From contig DATDCV010000100.1 in assembly GCA_036524155.1 (NCBI GenBank), positions 1 to 7,856 on the forward strand: 7,856 bases of DNA, in the 5' to 3' direction. The stretch is from DATDCV01 sp036524155 (GTDB lineage: Bacteria; Verrucomicrobiota; Verrucomicrobiia; Limisphaerales; UBA8199). This document shows positions 1 through 6,480 of the stretch, in pieces; positions within the stretch are counted from its first letter, which is position 1, and every line of letters starts with the position of its first letter. Made by a program: the position numbers and the translations under genes. The notes beneath the pieces are model-generated. The model saw only the letters and a list, made by a program, of their open reading frames with translations, was not told the origin of the DNA and ran no database searches.

Positions 1-1584
1 CTCGATGGGCATCCAGGCTTCCCAAACTCGATGGTAAACCGCCGACGTCACTGCCGTCGCGCCGAGCAATGAAGCCAGCAGCACCACCCCGTTGCGCAAC
101 CACGCCTGCCCGCCGGGATGCAACCGTCGATAATTTGAATAGGACAGTGCGAGGATGCAGCCCGCCATGATCGGAACCAACACCGGTGCGAGCAGCAGTG
201 GTCCCCAAAGGAAGATCCCACCGACGACGGGAGGGCGGGTTGTCACCACGATCAGCAGCGCACCGATCATACAGGCAAGAATGCCCGAGCCAAGCGCCTG
301 CAGAGTATTGTTCGTTAAGCTCGAACCGTACAATCCAAGAAGGCTGATCCCGAAAGCGGCGACTACGTTCTGCGCTAAGGCTGCGAAATCGAAACGTGTA
401 CTTCCGAATGCGAGCGACGTCGGCGAGACGCCGACCAGGCTTCCGAGGCGTTCGACCAAAAACGGAACCAGGGCGCCAAAGAAGACTCCCAGCACCAGTG
501 CCAAAGCGAGCTTAATAGCAAACTGCAGCCGGCGGCTGACCGGCAGGCACGAGGTCGTTTGGAATGTGCCCAACTTGCGTTCCTCGGCGATGCTGACGGT
601 GCCCACCAGCAGCGGCAGGGCCAGCCACAGGACGGGAAACGCTTCCAGGACCATGCTCATGCTGCGGTGAACCGCCAGGTAGTTGGCATTTAAAGCGCGC
701 AGGACCACCGCGAGGAGGTGGATTGCCAGCAGACCACCTGCCAGGAGAAGGTTGACGTACTGCGCCTGCATTTCTTTGGCTAGCAGCGTGCGCACGCGGC
801 GGCGCGCGCGGCGGCCAACCCGAGCCTGGGCTCCGGTGGCGCCGAGTTTTGGTATCGACAAAACCCCGCCGGTCCATTGCGTGTCCTGGACCTCCCGGAA
901 GAAACGCCGGGCCCAGACGTAGGCCCCGACCGAATAGAGACCAATAACAGCGCAGGTGACGGTCCGACCGACTGGGCTGGAGAAATCCCCCAGAAGCTGG
1001 CCCGTGAGCAATCCCAGGCCCATGGGCACCACGAGCGTGAACCAGAACGCCGCACTCACCTGGCGAAACAACAGGGGCGTCCACAGTCCCCCGGCGAACC
1101 CGGCCGTCGCCGCCAACCCGCCAATCAGCACTGAACCGATAAAGACCTCGTGCCGCACATAAGCAATCATGCTCACCAGTTGCGCATCCCCGCCCGGCCG
1201 CTGCAACAGACTCCGCCACTCGGTGCTTTGGGCCGCCTGAATGGCCATGTCCACCCGCAGCCGATTCGATACCAGGAACGCGGCGAACACCAACAGCAGC
1301 GCGCCGGCCAGAAGCAAGGTCTTTGTGCGCCAGATGCGAGCGCGGGGAATGGGTTGCGACAGCAAAACAGAAAAGGTTCCCCAGTTCAGCTCCTGGCCGA
1401 AGGGAGTGAGGCTCAAGAGCAAAATACCCAGCGCAAACGGTGCGTAAACCTTGTAGCCGAGATCAGCGGCCAGGAGGCTGGCGCCACCCGGCCAGGCAAC
1501 CCAAACCGGCAGAGTGGCCAGCACCATGGCCAGGACCCCTGGCGGAACCAGCGAGCGAACCTCTTTGCGGACCAATGCGCTCAT
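1..1584 (-). CDS. ABC-2 type transporter permease, two-module, C-terminus cut by window edge
   Basis: This is the membrane subunit of an ABC exporter, encoded with the ATPase just upstream. I translated the minus strand by hand from ATG at 1584 and found 528 codons open to the left edge, so the gene is partial at its 3' end. Hydrophobic segments lie near residues 14-34, 45-62, 89-106, 149-168, 178-198, 209-224, 275-297, 310-329, 354-375, 407-425, 431-448, 455-482 and 498-516. The typical ABC-2 motif SIAEERKLGT is at 331-340. A similar GT...P..R...K stretch at 69-88 and a matching KE-containing N-terminal helix in each half (residues 7-8 and 270-271) suggest two fused half-permeases, about 1-250 and 264 onward, joined by an Arg-rich linker (GRRARRR near 257). 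The start ATG overlaps the ATPase stop as ATGA, indicating translational coupling. Substrate is unknown. The call as ABC-2 permease is firm; the duplication is inference. Confidence 0.9.
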   Translation of the reverse strand, partial: MSALVRKEVRSLVPPGVLAMVLATLPVWVAWPGGASLLAADLGYKVYAPFALGILLLSLTPFGQELNWGTFSVLLSQPIPRARIWRTKTLLLAGALLLVFAAFLVSNRLRVDMAIQAAQSTEWRSLLQRPGGDAQLVSMIAYVRHEVFIGSVLIGGLAATAGFAGGLWTPLLFRQVSAAFWFTLVVPMGLGLLTGQLLGDFSSPVGRTVTCAVIGLYSVGAYVWARRFFREVQDTQWTGGVLSIPKLGATGAQARVGRRARRRVRTLLAKEMQAQYVNLLLAGGLLAIHLLAVVLRALNANYLAVHRSMSMVLEAFPVLWLALPLLVGTVSIAEERKLGTFQTTSCLPVSRRLQFAIKLALALVLGVFFGALVPFLVERLGSLVGVSPTSLAFGSTRFDFAALAQNVVAAFGISLLGLYGSSLTNNTLQALGSGILACMIGALLIVVTTRPPVVGGIFLWGPLLLAPVLVPIMAGCILALSYSNYRRLHPGGQAWLRNGVVLLASLLGATAVTSAVYHRVWEAWMPIE

Positions 1585-2513
1585 GCGCTCCTCCCGGCCA
1601 GGGCCCGCGAAGCCACGAACAGCTCCTCCAGCGATAGCGATTCAGATCGGAGTTCTTCCGGTTCGGCCGCCCGCAACCTTTCCAGCAGTTGTTCGCTGTT
1701 GCCGTTGGCGAGGATTTCAAAATCACGGCCCGACTGCCGCACGTTCAACGCTCCGCTCAGGTCGAGACCCGCGGGTGGTTCCGCGAACGATGCCCGGATC
1801 TTTCGAAATCGCTCCCGGGCGCGGTCTGTTTCCATCGTCAACAACTCGCGCCCCTGCTCGATGATGGTGAACTCGTCGATGAGCCCTTCGAATTCCGCAA
1901 TCAGGTGGGTCGAGACGAAAACCGTGCGGCCCTCGGGGTCGCCGGCGTGGTAAGCGCCGATCACCGTCTGAATAAACTGGCGCCGCACAATCGGGTCCAG
2001 GCCCGAAGTCGGCTCATCCAGGACCAGCAGTTCCGGCTCGGGACACACCGCCGCGATGAGCGCCAGTTGCGTCTTCTGTCCGCGGGACAGGTCCATCGCC
2101 TTCTGCGCCGGTTCGAGCTGAAAGCGCCTCAGCAAGTCGGCCTCCAGCTCGCGGTTCCACTGCGAGCGGAACGACGCAAAAAAGTGCAGTGTTTGGTCCA
2201 CCGTCATCCACGGATAAAACGCGACCGTGTCCGGCACGTAGGCCAGGCGCGATTTGATCGCGACTTCCTGCCTGCGCGGCTCGAGGCCGAATACCCGAAC
2301 CGAGCCCGACGTGGGCTGCAGCAGATTCAACAGGCACTTGATCGTGGTGGTCTTGCCGGCGCCATTGCGGCCGAAAAAACCGTAGCAGCGCCCTTGGCGC
2401 ACTTTGAGCGTAAGGCCATTGACGGCCTCCACTTTGCCGTAATGACGGGTGAGATTATTCAGCTCGATAATGGGCGGATCGGTTTGCATATGCGTTTTGT
2501 TGCTAATGGCCAT
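1581..2513 (-). CDS. ABC transporter ATP-binding protein
   Basis: This is the nucleotide-binding subunit that powers the adjacent permease. From ATG at 2513 it gives 310 residues, normal for this family. Walker A is GRNGAGKT (48-55), the ABC signature is LSRGQ (142-146), Walker B is LLVLDE (162-167) followed by the D-loop SGLD, and the switch His is H203 in VFVSTH. The Q-loop region reads AYVPDTVAFYPW (91-102), so the usual Gln is replaced, as is common in DrrA/YtrB-like export ATPases (usually Glu; here Asp). After about 230 comes the short C-terminal extension of this group, ending SLEELFVASRAL. The ATG at 2513 overlaps the repressor gene by 11 nt. ATG at 2489 is a shorter alternative and TTG at 2537 a longer one; none has a convincing ribosome binding site. 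ATP hydrolysis is well supported; transport direction (export) is inferred from the family. Confidence 0.95.
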   Translation of the reverse strand: MAISNKTHMQTDPPIIELNNLTRHYGKVEAVNGLTLKVRQGRCYGFFGRNGAGKTTTIKCLLNLLQPTSGSVRVFGLEPRRQEVAIKSRLAYVPDTVAFYPWMTVDQTLHFFASFRSQWNRELEADLLRRFQLEPAQKAMDLSRGQKTQLALIAAVCPEPELLVLDEPTSGLDPIVRRQFIQTVIGAYHAGDPEGRTVFVSTHLIAEFEGLIDEFTIIEQGRELLTMETDRARERFRKIRASFAEPPAGLDLSGALNVRQSGRDFEILANGNSEQLLERLRAAEPEELRSESLSLEELFVASRALAGRSA

Positions 2514-2907
2514 CCCTGGCCCGCGATTTCTGCTCAAAATAACGAAGGCGCTCGTCGACCAACTCGAGAAACGTCTCGCGGCCGACCTGCAAGTGGTGCG
2601 CCATAACCACCGCCTGGTCGATCTCAGTCAGCAACATCTGCTGCCGCACGCGCTCGGTGAACGGAGACTGGTTTTGTCTCAGGAAAAAGCCTTTGCCGGG
2701 GATGGTCTCGATAATGCCTTGGGCCTCCAGCTCGGAATAGGCCCTGGCAATGGTGTTGCGGTTGATGCGCAGTTCCTCCGCGAGGGGACGAAGGGTCGGC
2801 AGAGGGTCGCCGGGCCGGAGCCGGCCGGAAGCGGCGGCATAGCGGATCTGGTCAGCCAGTTGGAGGTAGACCGGCTTGCCGGCATCGAAATCGACCTGAA
2901 AGATCAT
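2503..2907 (-). CDS. GntR-family transcriptional regulator, YtrA-type
   Basis: This is a DNA-binding repressor of 134 residues. The N-terminal winged helix-turn-helix spans about residues 10-77, with the family pattern GDPLPTLRPLAEEL, then NRNTIARAYSELEAQGII and the wing GKGFFL. Only about 55 residues follow, enough for two helices but not for a FadR or HutC effector domain. This short form is the mark of the YtrA subfamily, whose members typically sit first in an operon with ABC transporter genes and repress it. That is exactly the context here: the stop TAG (2505-2503) lies inside the start of the ATPase gene, and the permease follows. In Bacillus subtilis the ytr operon responds to some cell-wall antibiotics; whether this one does is unknown. 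The ATG at 2907 is 9 bp from a perfect palindrome at 2917-2928, so autoregulation is likely. Confidence 0.94.
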   Translation of the reverse strand: MIFQVDFDAGKPVYLQLADQIRYAAASGRLRPGDPLPTLRPLAEELRINRNTIARAYSELEAQGIIETIPGKGFFLRQNQSPFTERVRQQMLLTEIDQAVVMAHHLQVGRETFLELVDERLRYFEQKSRARDGH

Positions 2908-2916
2908 GGCGTCTAC

Positions 2917-2928
2917 TGTTATATAACA
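2917..2928. promoter_or_regulatory. Probable GntR/YtrA operator palindrome
   Basis: TGTTATATAACA is a perfect 12-bp palindrome 9 bp upstream of the repressor ATG. Its core is GT-N6-AC, consistent with the GT...AC ends of known GntR-family operators. It is AT-rich in a GC-rich setting and overlaps the likely promoter of the repressor-ABC operon. A wider pair, ACTGT at 2915-2919 and ACAGT at 2934-2938, also forms an inverted repeat around its right side. Binding by the adjacent regulator is inferred from position and symmetry. Confidence 0.6.
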
Positions 2929-2954
2929 CTATGACAGTTCGCCGCGCTTGTCAA
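2926..2954 (-). promoter_or_regulatory. Possible promoter of the GntR-ABC operon
   Basis: On the minus strand a perfect TTGACA (2954-2949) is followed after 17 bp by TAGTGT (2931-2926), a weak -10, and then by the AT-rich palindrome that contains TATATAAC. Either TAGTGT or a hexamer within the palindrome could act as -10. In both cases a repressor on the palindrome would cover the -10/start region. The -35 match is strong; the -10 assignment is uncertain. Confidence 0.4.
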
Positions 2955-3000
2955 ACCCTTCTTTTTCACCGCCTCAATTCTCACCCATTATACCCCGGGC

Positions 3001-3028
3001 TTGACGACCGGCTACTTCATGGTATAAG
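3001..3028 (+). promoter_or_regulatory. Sigma70-like promoter of the oxidoreductase gene
   Basis: TTGACG (3001-3006), a 16-bp spacer and TATAAG (3023-3028) form a near-consensus promoter on the plus strand. Transcription would start near 3035, 22 nt before the ATG at 3057 and 82 nt before the ATG at 3117. It lies downstream of the in-frame ATG at 2931, which argues against that codon as the start. Confidence 0.6.
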
Positions 3029-3056
3029 TGCGGTTAATCACCAAACAAGCGGACCT

Positions 3057-4190
3057 ATGAAGCCCCGCGCGAACACCGAAGGCGCCGGCACCCCCGCCGC
3101 CGGCAACCGACGACCAATGCCACTGAAGCACACGCGCGTGGTCGTCACTCACTACGGCGGGCCCGACGCGCTCCAGGTGCTGGAAGAGCAGTGTCCCGAG
3201 CCTAAGGAGGGCGAGGTGCGGGTCAGGGTCATGGCTGCAGGTGTCGCGCTGCCCGACATCATGGCGCGTCAGGGCGTGCATCCCGAGACTCCGCGCGTGC
3301 CGTTCACACCGGGGTGGGACCTCGTTGGGGCGGTGGATCGGCTCGGGCACGGTGTGAGTGGGGTTACGCCTGGGGAGATCGTCGCCGCAATGCCGATTAG
3401 CGGTGCCTACGCCGAGTTCGTCTGTTTGCCCCGGGAAGAACTGGTTGCGGTGCCCTGCGGGTTAGACCCCGCCGAGGCTGTCAGCCTGGTGCTAAATTAC
3501 ATCACCGCCTACCAGATGATGCATCGTTCCGCCAGGGTAAAAGCGGGCCAACGCGTGTTGATTCACGGAGCATCCGGCGGAGTGGGCTCGGCACTCTTGC
3601 AGCTTGGGCGCCTTGCCGGGTTGGAGATGTTCGGCACGTGTTCATCGAGAGGAGCGCCGGCTGTTTCCGAGTTGGGCGGCACCCCAATTGATTACCGGCA
3701 TCAGGACTTCGTCACGGAGATTCACCGTATCACTGGCAAGGGCGTGGACGTCGTCTTTGACCCCCTGGGCGGAGCGCACCTCTGGCAGTCCCGCAAGGCC
3801 CTCTGTACCGGCGGGCGGGTGGTGGGCTATGGCAATACCTCCTCTCTGCGCGGCAAGGGACTGGCTCCAAGCCGCCCAGGTCGTCGCAATCGTCTTCATG
3901 GGATTCCCACCTTCGCGCTGTATATCGCTGCCGGATGGCTGCTCCCCGGCCGGAAACGGGTGGTCCCCTACAGCATCCAGTGGCTCAAACGAGTCAAACC
4001 GGCGTGGTTTCGACAGGACCTGGTCGTCCTGCTCGATCTTCTGCAACAGAAGAAGATCAAGCCGATCGTCGCGCAGCGGCTTCCCCTTGCGGAGGCGGGG
4101 CACGCGCATGAATTGCTCGAAAAGGGCGGCGTCACAGGCAAGATCGTGCTCCTCTGCAACCGCTCATCGATCGAATCAAAACCGGCCTGA
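3057..4190 (+). CDS. Zinc-independent medium-chain dehydrogenase/reductase (quinone oxidoreductase/VAT-1-like)
   Basis: This is a cytosolic NAD(P)H-dependent oxidoreductase of the MDR superfamily, 377 residues from ATG at 3057. The GroES-like domain covers about 25-150, beginning RVVVTHYGGPDALQV, with AAGVALPDIMARQG and the PGWDLVGAVDRLG stretch. The Rossmann domain carries the coenzyme motif HGASGGVGSALLQL (170-183), then GVDVVFDPLGG (229-239) and GGRVVGYG (252-259). The C-terminal part returns to the catalytic domain with KIKPIVAQRLPLAEAGHAHE and ends GKIVLL. The catalytic and structural zinc ligands of alcohol dehydrogenases are absent, as in quinone/enone reductases. A hydrophobic patch near 284-297 (PTFALYIAAGWLLP) is, as I recall, normal for VAT-1-like members. 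ATG at 3117 (357 residues) fits the family length better; the first 20 residues (Pro/Ala/Arg-rich) look untypical. The natural substrate cannot be told. Confidence 0.92.
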   Translation: MKPRANTEGAGTPAAGNRRPMPLKHTRVVVTHYGGPDALQVLEEQCPEPKEGEVRVRVMAAGVALPDIMARQGVHPETPRVPFTPGWDLVGAVDRLGHGVSGVTPGEIVAAMPISGAYAEFVCLPREELVAVPCGLDPAEAVSLVLNYITAYQMMHRSARVKAGQRVLIHGASGGVGSALLQLGRLAGLEMFGTCSSRGAPAVSELGGTPIDYRHQDFVTEIHRITGKGVDVVFDPLGGAHLWQSRKALCTGGRVVGYGNTSSLRGKGLAPSRPGRRNRLHGIPTFALYIAAGWLLPGRKRVVPYSIQWLKRVKPAWFRQDLVVLLDLLQQKKIKPIVAQRLPLAEAGHAHELLEKGGVTGKIVLLCNRSSIESKPA

Positions 4191-4196
4191 CGAAGC

Positions 4197-4212
4197 CGCC
4201 CGGATCTGGGCG
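4197..4212 (+). terminator. Possible hairpin terminator after the oxidoreductase gene
   Basis: CGCCC (4197-4201), a 6-nt loop and GGGCG (4208-4212) form a GC-rich stem 6 nt after the stop codon. No T-tract follows, so it is at best a weak or factor-assisted terminator. Confidence 0.2.
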
Positions 4213-4279
4213 CCTCGTGATCGTAGCCGACGAGTCAAACCCCCGTTGAGGGTTGCATCGCGTCCCCACCCTCTCGGTT

Positions 4280-4292
4280 GCGGCTTTGCCGC
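4280..4292. repeat. Small perfect hairpin, GCGGC-TTT-GCCGC
   Basis: A 5-bp perfect GC stem with a 3-nt TTT loop lies in the gene-free stretch. It is too short to be significant alone, but compact hairpins of this kind often belong to dispersed intergenic repeats. Whether it recurs in the genome is unknown. Confidence 0.3.
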
Positions 4293-4391
4293 GCTGTGTA
4301 TTCCGCGGTTTTGCCCTCCAGGTTCCGGCCACCCCGGCTGGATTCTCGTGCGTAATATTTGTGAAAAAGATCTCTCACTTTTCGAAGCTTC

Positions 4392-4418
4392 ATCCGTGTA
4401 ATCCGCGTGATCCGCGGT
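4392..4418. repeat. Tandem 9-bp repeat, three units
   Basis: Three adjacent nonamers read ATCCGTGTA, ATCCGCGTG and ATCCGCGGT: a fixed ATCCG followed by a variable tail. I recall similar ATCCGTGT-type tracts, often mis-translated as short peptides such as TADHADYTDE, between genes of Verrucomicrobia and Planctomycetes; this recollection could not be checked. Function is unknown. Confidence 0.6.
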
Positions 4419-4443
4419 CAGAAACTTCAAATATCTTTGGCTA

Positions 4444-4464
4444 GGATTTCGGGCCTCGGATTTC
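4444..4464. repeat. Tandem 7-bp repeat, three units
   Basis: Three heptamers in a row read GGATTTC, GGGCCTC and GGATTTC, the first and third identical. Like the nonamer tract 25 bp to the left, it resembles degenerate short-period intergenic tracts that I recall from related phyla. It is outside any gene. Confidence 0.5.
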
Positions 4465-4590
4465 TTGTTTGCGCGGGCGCTGCGACAATTCCGGCCCACT
4501 TCAGCGCCGCCTTGGCTGAGTCGCCCTCCTCCCGCGACCTGCGCGCCATGGTTGCCCCGCGTCCGCATTCTCTGTAATCTGCCGCCCCTA

Positions 4591-5526
4591 ATGGCAATTG
4601 ATTCAGAGACAGCAAGGCTATTCCTCGCGGCCCACAAGGCCGGAGTGCGACTCGGCCGCGTGCTGATGCTGGGGCGCCAGAACATTCTCATGCGCCCCTC
4701 CGAAACCCGGGCTTTGTTCGACGAATACGGCATCAAGCCGGACCCGCGCATGCTGGCCCCGGAGGGGTATTCCAAACCGCCGTTTGCGGAGCCGTTTTTC
4801 GAATCCCTCGGCGCGACTTCGTGCGAGTCCATGGACGTTTCGCCTTACGAAGGCGCTACCCTGGTTCACGACCTCAATGAACCGCTGCCGGCCGAACAGG
4901 CGGAGAAGTTCGATTTGGTGTTCGACGGCGGCACGCTCGAACATGTGTTCAACTTCCCCCAGGCGCTGCAAAACGCCATGCAGTTGATCAAGCTCGGCGG
5001 CTGGTACGCCGGGTTCACTTGCGGAAACAATTGGTTCGGCCATGGTTTTTATCAATTCAGTCCCGAGGTCTATTATCGCGCCCTCAGCCGGGCGAACGGC
5101 TTTTCCAAGTGCGCCGTATTCGTCGTGCCTGAGGGCCTGGGCCTGAAATGGTACCTCGCCGAGGATCCCGCCCGGCTGCGGACGCGCACCAACCTCATCA
5201 ACGGCCTCCGCACCCCCTTGCTGGTCCTGGCCCGCAAGACCGGTCCGACCCCCGCCCAGCTCAAGCTGCAACAGAGCGATTACGTTCCGTTTTGGGAAGA
5301 GAACGCCCCGGTGCTCAACACCGGCAAATACCGCCCGGAGACCGCGCCGGTGTTGTCGCTCAAAGCGCGCCTATACGCGGCTCTGCCCGGTCTGACTCGC
5401 CGGCTGGCAACCCTCGAGGCCCGGCCCTGGTGCCCAGAATACACCGTTCGCAAAAAGAAGGTCTTCGTGCCGGTGCCGCGCTCCAACCTCGCGTCCGTCA
5501 TCGCGAATCTCCCCGACACGGTCTAG
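4591..5526 (+). CDS. Methyltransferase-like protein (class I SAM fold, type-11-like)
   Basis: A 311-residue soluble protein from ATG at 4591; the family-like sequence begins there, while the open frame upstream to 4465 is untypical and covers repeat-adjacent DNA. The first strand reads GRVLMLGRQ (22-30), where a normal methyltransferase has a Gly-rich loop; here GRQ replaces it. A second strand with acidic end is ESMDVSPYEGA (79-89), followed by HDLNEPLP. The strand-4 signature KFDLVFDGGTLEHVFN (106-121) matches the D...GTLEH pattern of methyltransferase type-11 domains, followed by LGGWYAG (135-141) and a distinctive GNNWFGHGFYQFSPE (145-159). The C-terminal 90 residues are not recognised. 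I recall such proteins in polysaccharide clusters, which fits the sugar genes facing it. Activity and substrate are inferred; loss of SAM binding is possible. Its stop codon overlaps that of the convergent SDR gene. Confidence 0.8.
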   Translation: MAIDSETARLFLAAHKAGVRLGRVLMLGRQNILMRPSETRALFDEYGIKPDPRMLAPEGYSKPPFAEPFFESLGATSCESMDVSPYEGATLVHDLNEPLPAEQAEKFDLVFDGGTLEHVFNFPQALQNAMQLIKLGGWYAGFTCGNNWFGHGFYQFSPEVYYRALSRANGFSKCAVFVVPEGLGLKWYLAEDPARLRTRTNLINGLRTPLLVLARKTGPTPAQLKLQQSDYVPFWEENAPVLNTGKYRPETAPVLSLKARLYAALPGLTRRLATLEARPWCPEYTVRKKKVFVPVPRSNLASVIANLPDTV

Positions 5527-6461
5527 CTCGGCACGCGCTGGTAAAAATCCACGAAGCTGTCCCAGGCCGCCTTTTCGTTCCAGCCCGGGACCAGCGCCTG
5601 GGCCGCGTCGGTGTTGAAACGCTCCAGCGGCTCACTGAAGTCCTGTTGCCGGGCTAACTCCAGCCCGCAGGTCCAGCCGGCTCGCAATCTCACCTCGCGC
5701 GCGACCCGCTCCGCGAATGCGCCCTGGCTCTCCACATAACCGCTCGGGTTGATCCGGACCGGCGAGTTCCCCGGGACAGCGATATCCATGGCGAAACGCA
5801 CATACACTTCCGTCAGCAGCCCGATGTGTATGTTGTCGCGGATGTAATCGGGCGTTTTCACGGCCGCGGCCTGCCCCTGCTTCCAGGTCCTCATCAGGTA
5901 GGCCGTGAAGCGTGGCTCCTCCCAGGGCCCGAATGGGTTCGGGATCACAAACTTCCCCAGCCGCACCCCCGCTTGCTCGCAGTAAAAGCGAAACATCTGC
6001 CAGGTCAGCCCCTTGGCCAGGCCATAACCCGAAAACGCCCGCCGCGTGCCGGCCCCGCCGCCTTCGTCGTTCTCGAACACGCTGCCCGTCAGCACCACGG
6101 CCTTCCCGCCGCGCTCCCGGAAAATCGCCAGCACCGTGCGCAGATCGAGGCAATTCGTCCGCACCGCTGCCGGCACGTCAAAATCCGGGCTCCGATAATT
6201 GCCGGTCTCAGCCGCGTGATGGCACAGCAGGTCCCACGGGCCGCTTTCCTGGAGCAGGCGCTTGAACGCGTCGGTCCCAAAAGCCGTTTCCGGGACCAAC
6301 CGGCAGCCGGACAACAACTGTTCCACCCGCGCCCGCTTCGCGCCGTCGTACGTCGCGCTCGAACCGCGCAACGGCCCGACTACCTCGTGTCCCGCCGCCG
6401 CCAGCGCCCGCGCGAACCAGCAGCCCGTGAACGAACTGATGCCGGTAAATAAAATCCTCAT
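5523..6461 (-). CDS. NAD-dependent epimerase/dehydratase family protein (extended SDR)
   Basis: A 312-residue soluble enzyme of the extended short-chain dehydrogenase family that typically acts on nucleotide sugars. The N-terminal Rossmann motif is TGISSFTG (6-13), a variant of TGxxGxxG with Ser/Phe in the middle. HHAAETGNYR (81-90) follows strand 4, the catalytic Ser is in VVLTGS (S127), and the YxxxK motif is YGLAK (Y146, K150). NPFGPWEEP (175-183) and the YIRDNIHIG stretch (206-214) are typical of the sugar-nucleotide binding region. The start ATG at 6461 lies 19 nt after the RmlC-like gene, with a weak GGACGGGG ahead, so the two are probably one operon. Reductase, 4-epimerase or dehydratase activity cannot be separated from sequence alone; pairing with an RmlC-like epimerase favours a 4-keto-6-deoxysugar reductase. 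The stop TAG is shared in CTAG with the convergent gene. Confidence 0.92.
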   Translation of the reverse strand: MRILFTGISSFTGCWFARALAAAGHEVVGPLRGSSATYDGAKRARVEQLLSGCRLVPETAFGTDAFKRLLQESGPWDLLCHHAAETGNYRSPDFDVPAAVRTNCLDLRTVLAIFRERGGKAVVLTGSVFENDEGGGAGTRRAFSGYGLAKGLTWQMFRFYCEQAGVRLGKFVIPNPFGPWEEPRFTAYLMRTWKQGQAAAVKTPDYIRDNIHIGLLTEVYVRFAMDIAVPGNSPVRINPSGYVESQGAFAERVAREVRLRAGWTCGLELARQQDFSEPLERFNTDAAQALVPGWNEKAAWDSFVDFYQRVPS

Positions 6462-6480
6462 CGCGTCGCCCCGTCCGTTC

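Larger units (their letters stand above)
4191..4590. other. Gene-free intergenic region with hairpins and short tandem tracts
   Basis: No credible gene is seen in these 400 bp, although both strands stay open in parts. They hold a weak hairpin just after the oxidoreductase stop (4197-4212), a GCGGC-TTT-GCCGC hairpin (4280-4292), a triple 9-mer (4392-4418) and a heptamer tract (4444-4464). The centre (4340-4440) is more AT-rich than its surroundings. A weak promoter-like pair, TTGCCC (4552-4557) and TAATCT (4575-4580) with 17 bp between, sits just ahead of the methyltransferase-like gene. Confidence 0.6.

Noticed and set aside
512..1219. Long minus-strand frame (235 codons) inside the permease region
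   Set aside because: It is out of frame with the permease, rich in Arg/Gly/Pro with no family match, while the overlapping frame from 1584 gives a clear membrane protein with ABC-2 motifs.
1689..2606. Plus-strand open frame of 305 codons opposite the ATPase
   Set aside because: It lies antisense to a gene with complete Walker A, signature and Walker B motifs; its composition is that of a GC-rich shadow frame.
2931..3056. Upstream extension of the dehydrogenase from the ATG at 2931
   Set aside because: It would place the start upstream of the good promoter at 3001-3028, and the added 42 residues show no family resemblance.
4465..4590. Upstream extension of the methyltransferase-like gene
   Set aside because: The added 42 residues are Pro/Arg-rich and unlike the folded domain, which begins naturally at the ATG at 4591.
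4176..4832. Minus-strand frame of 218 codons over the intergenic region and the methyltransferase start
   Set aside because: It translates the tandem repeat tracts (giving TADHADYTDE-like peptide) and then runs antisense to a better gene; no domain is visible.
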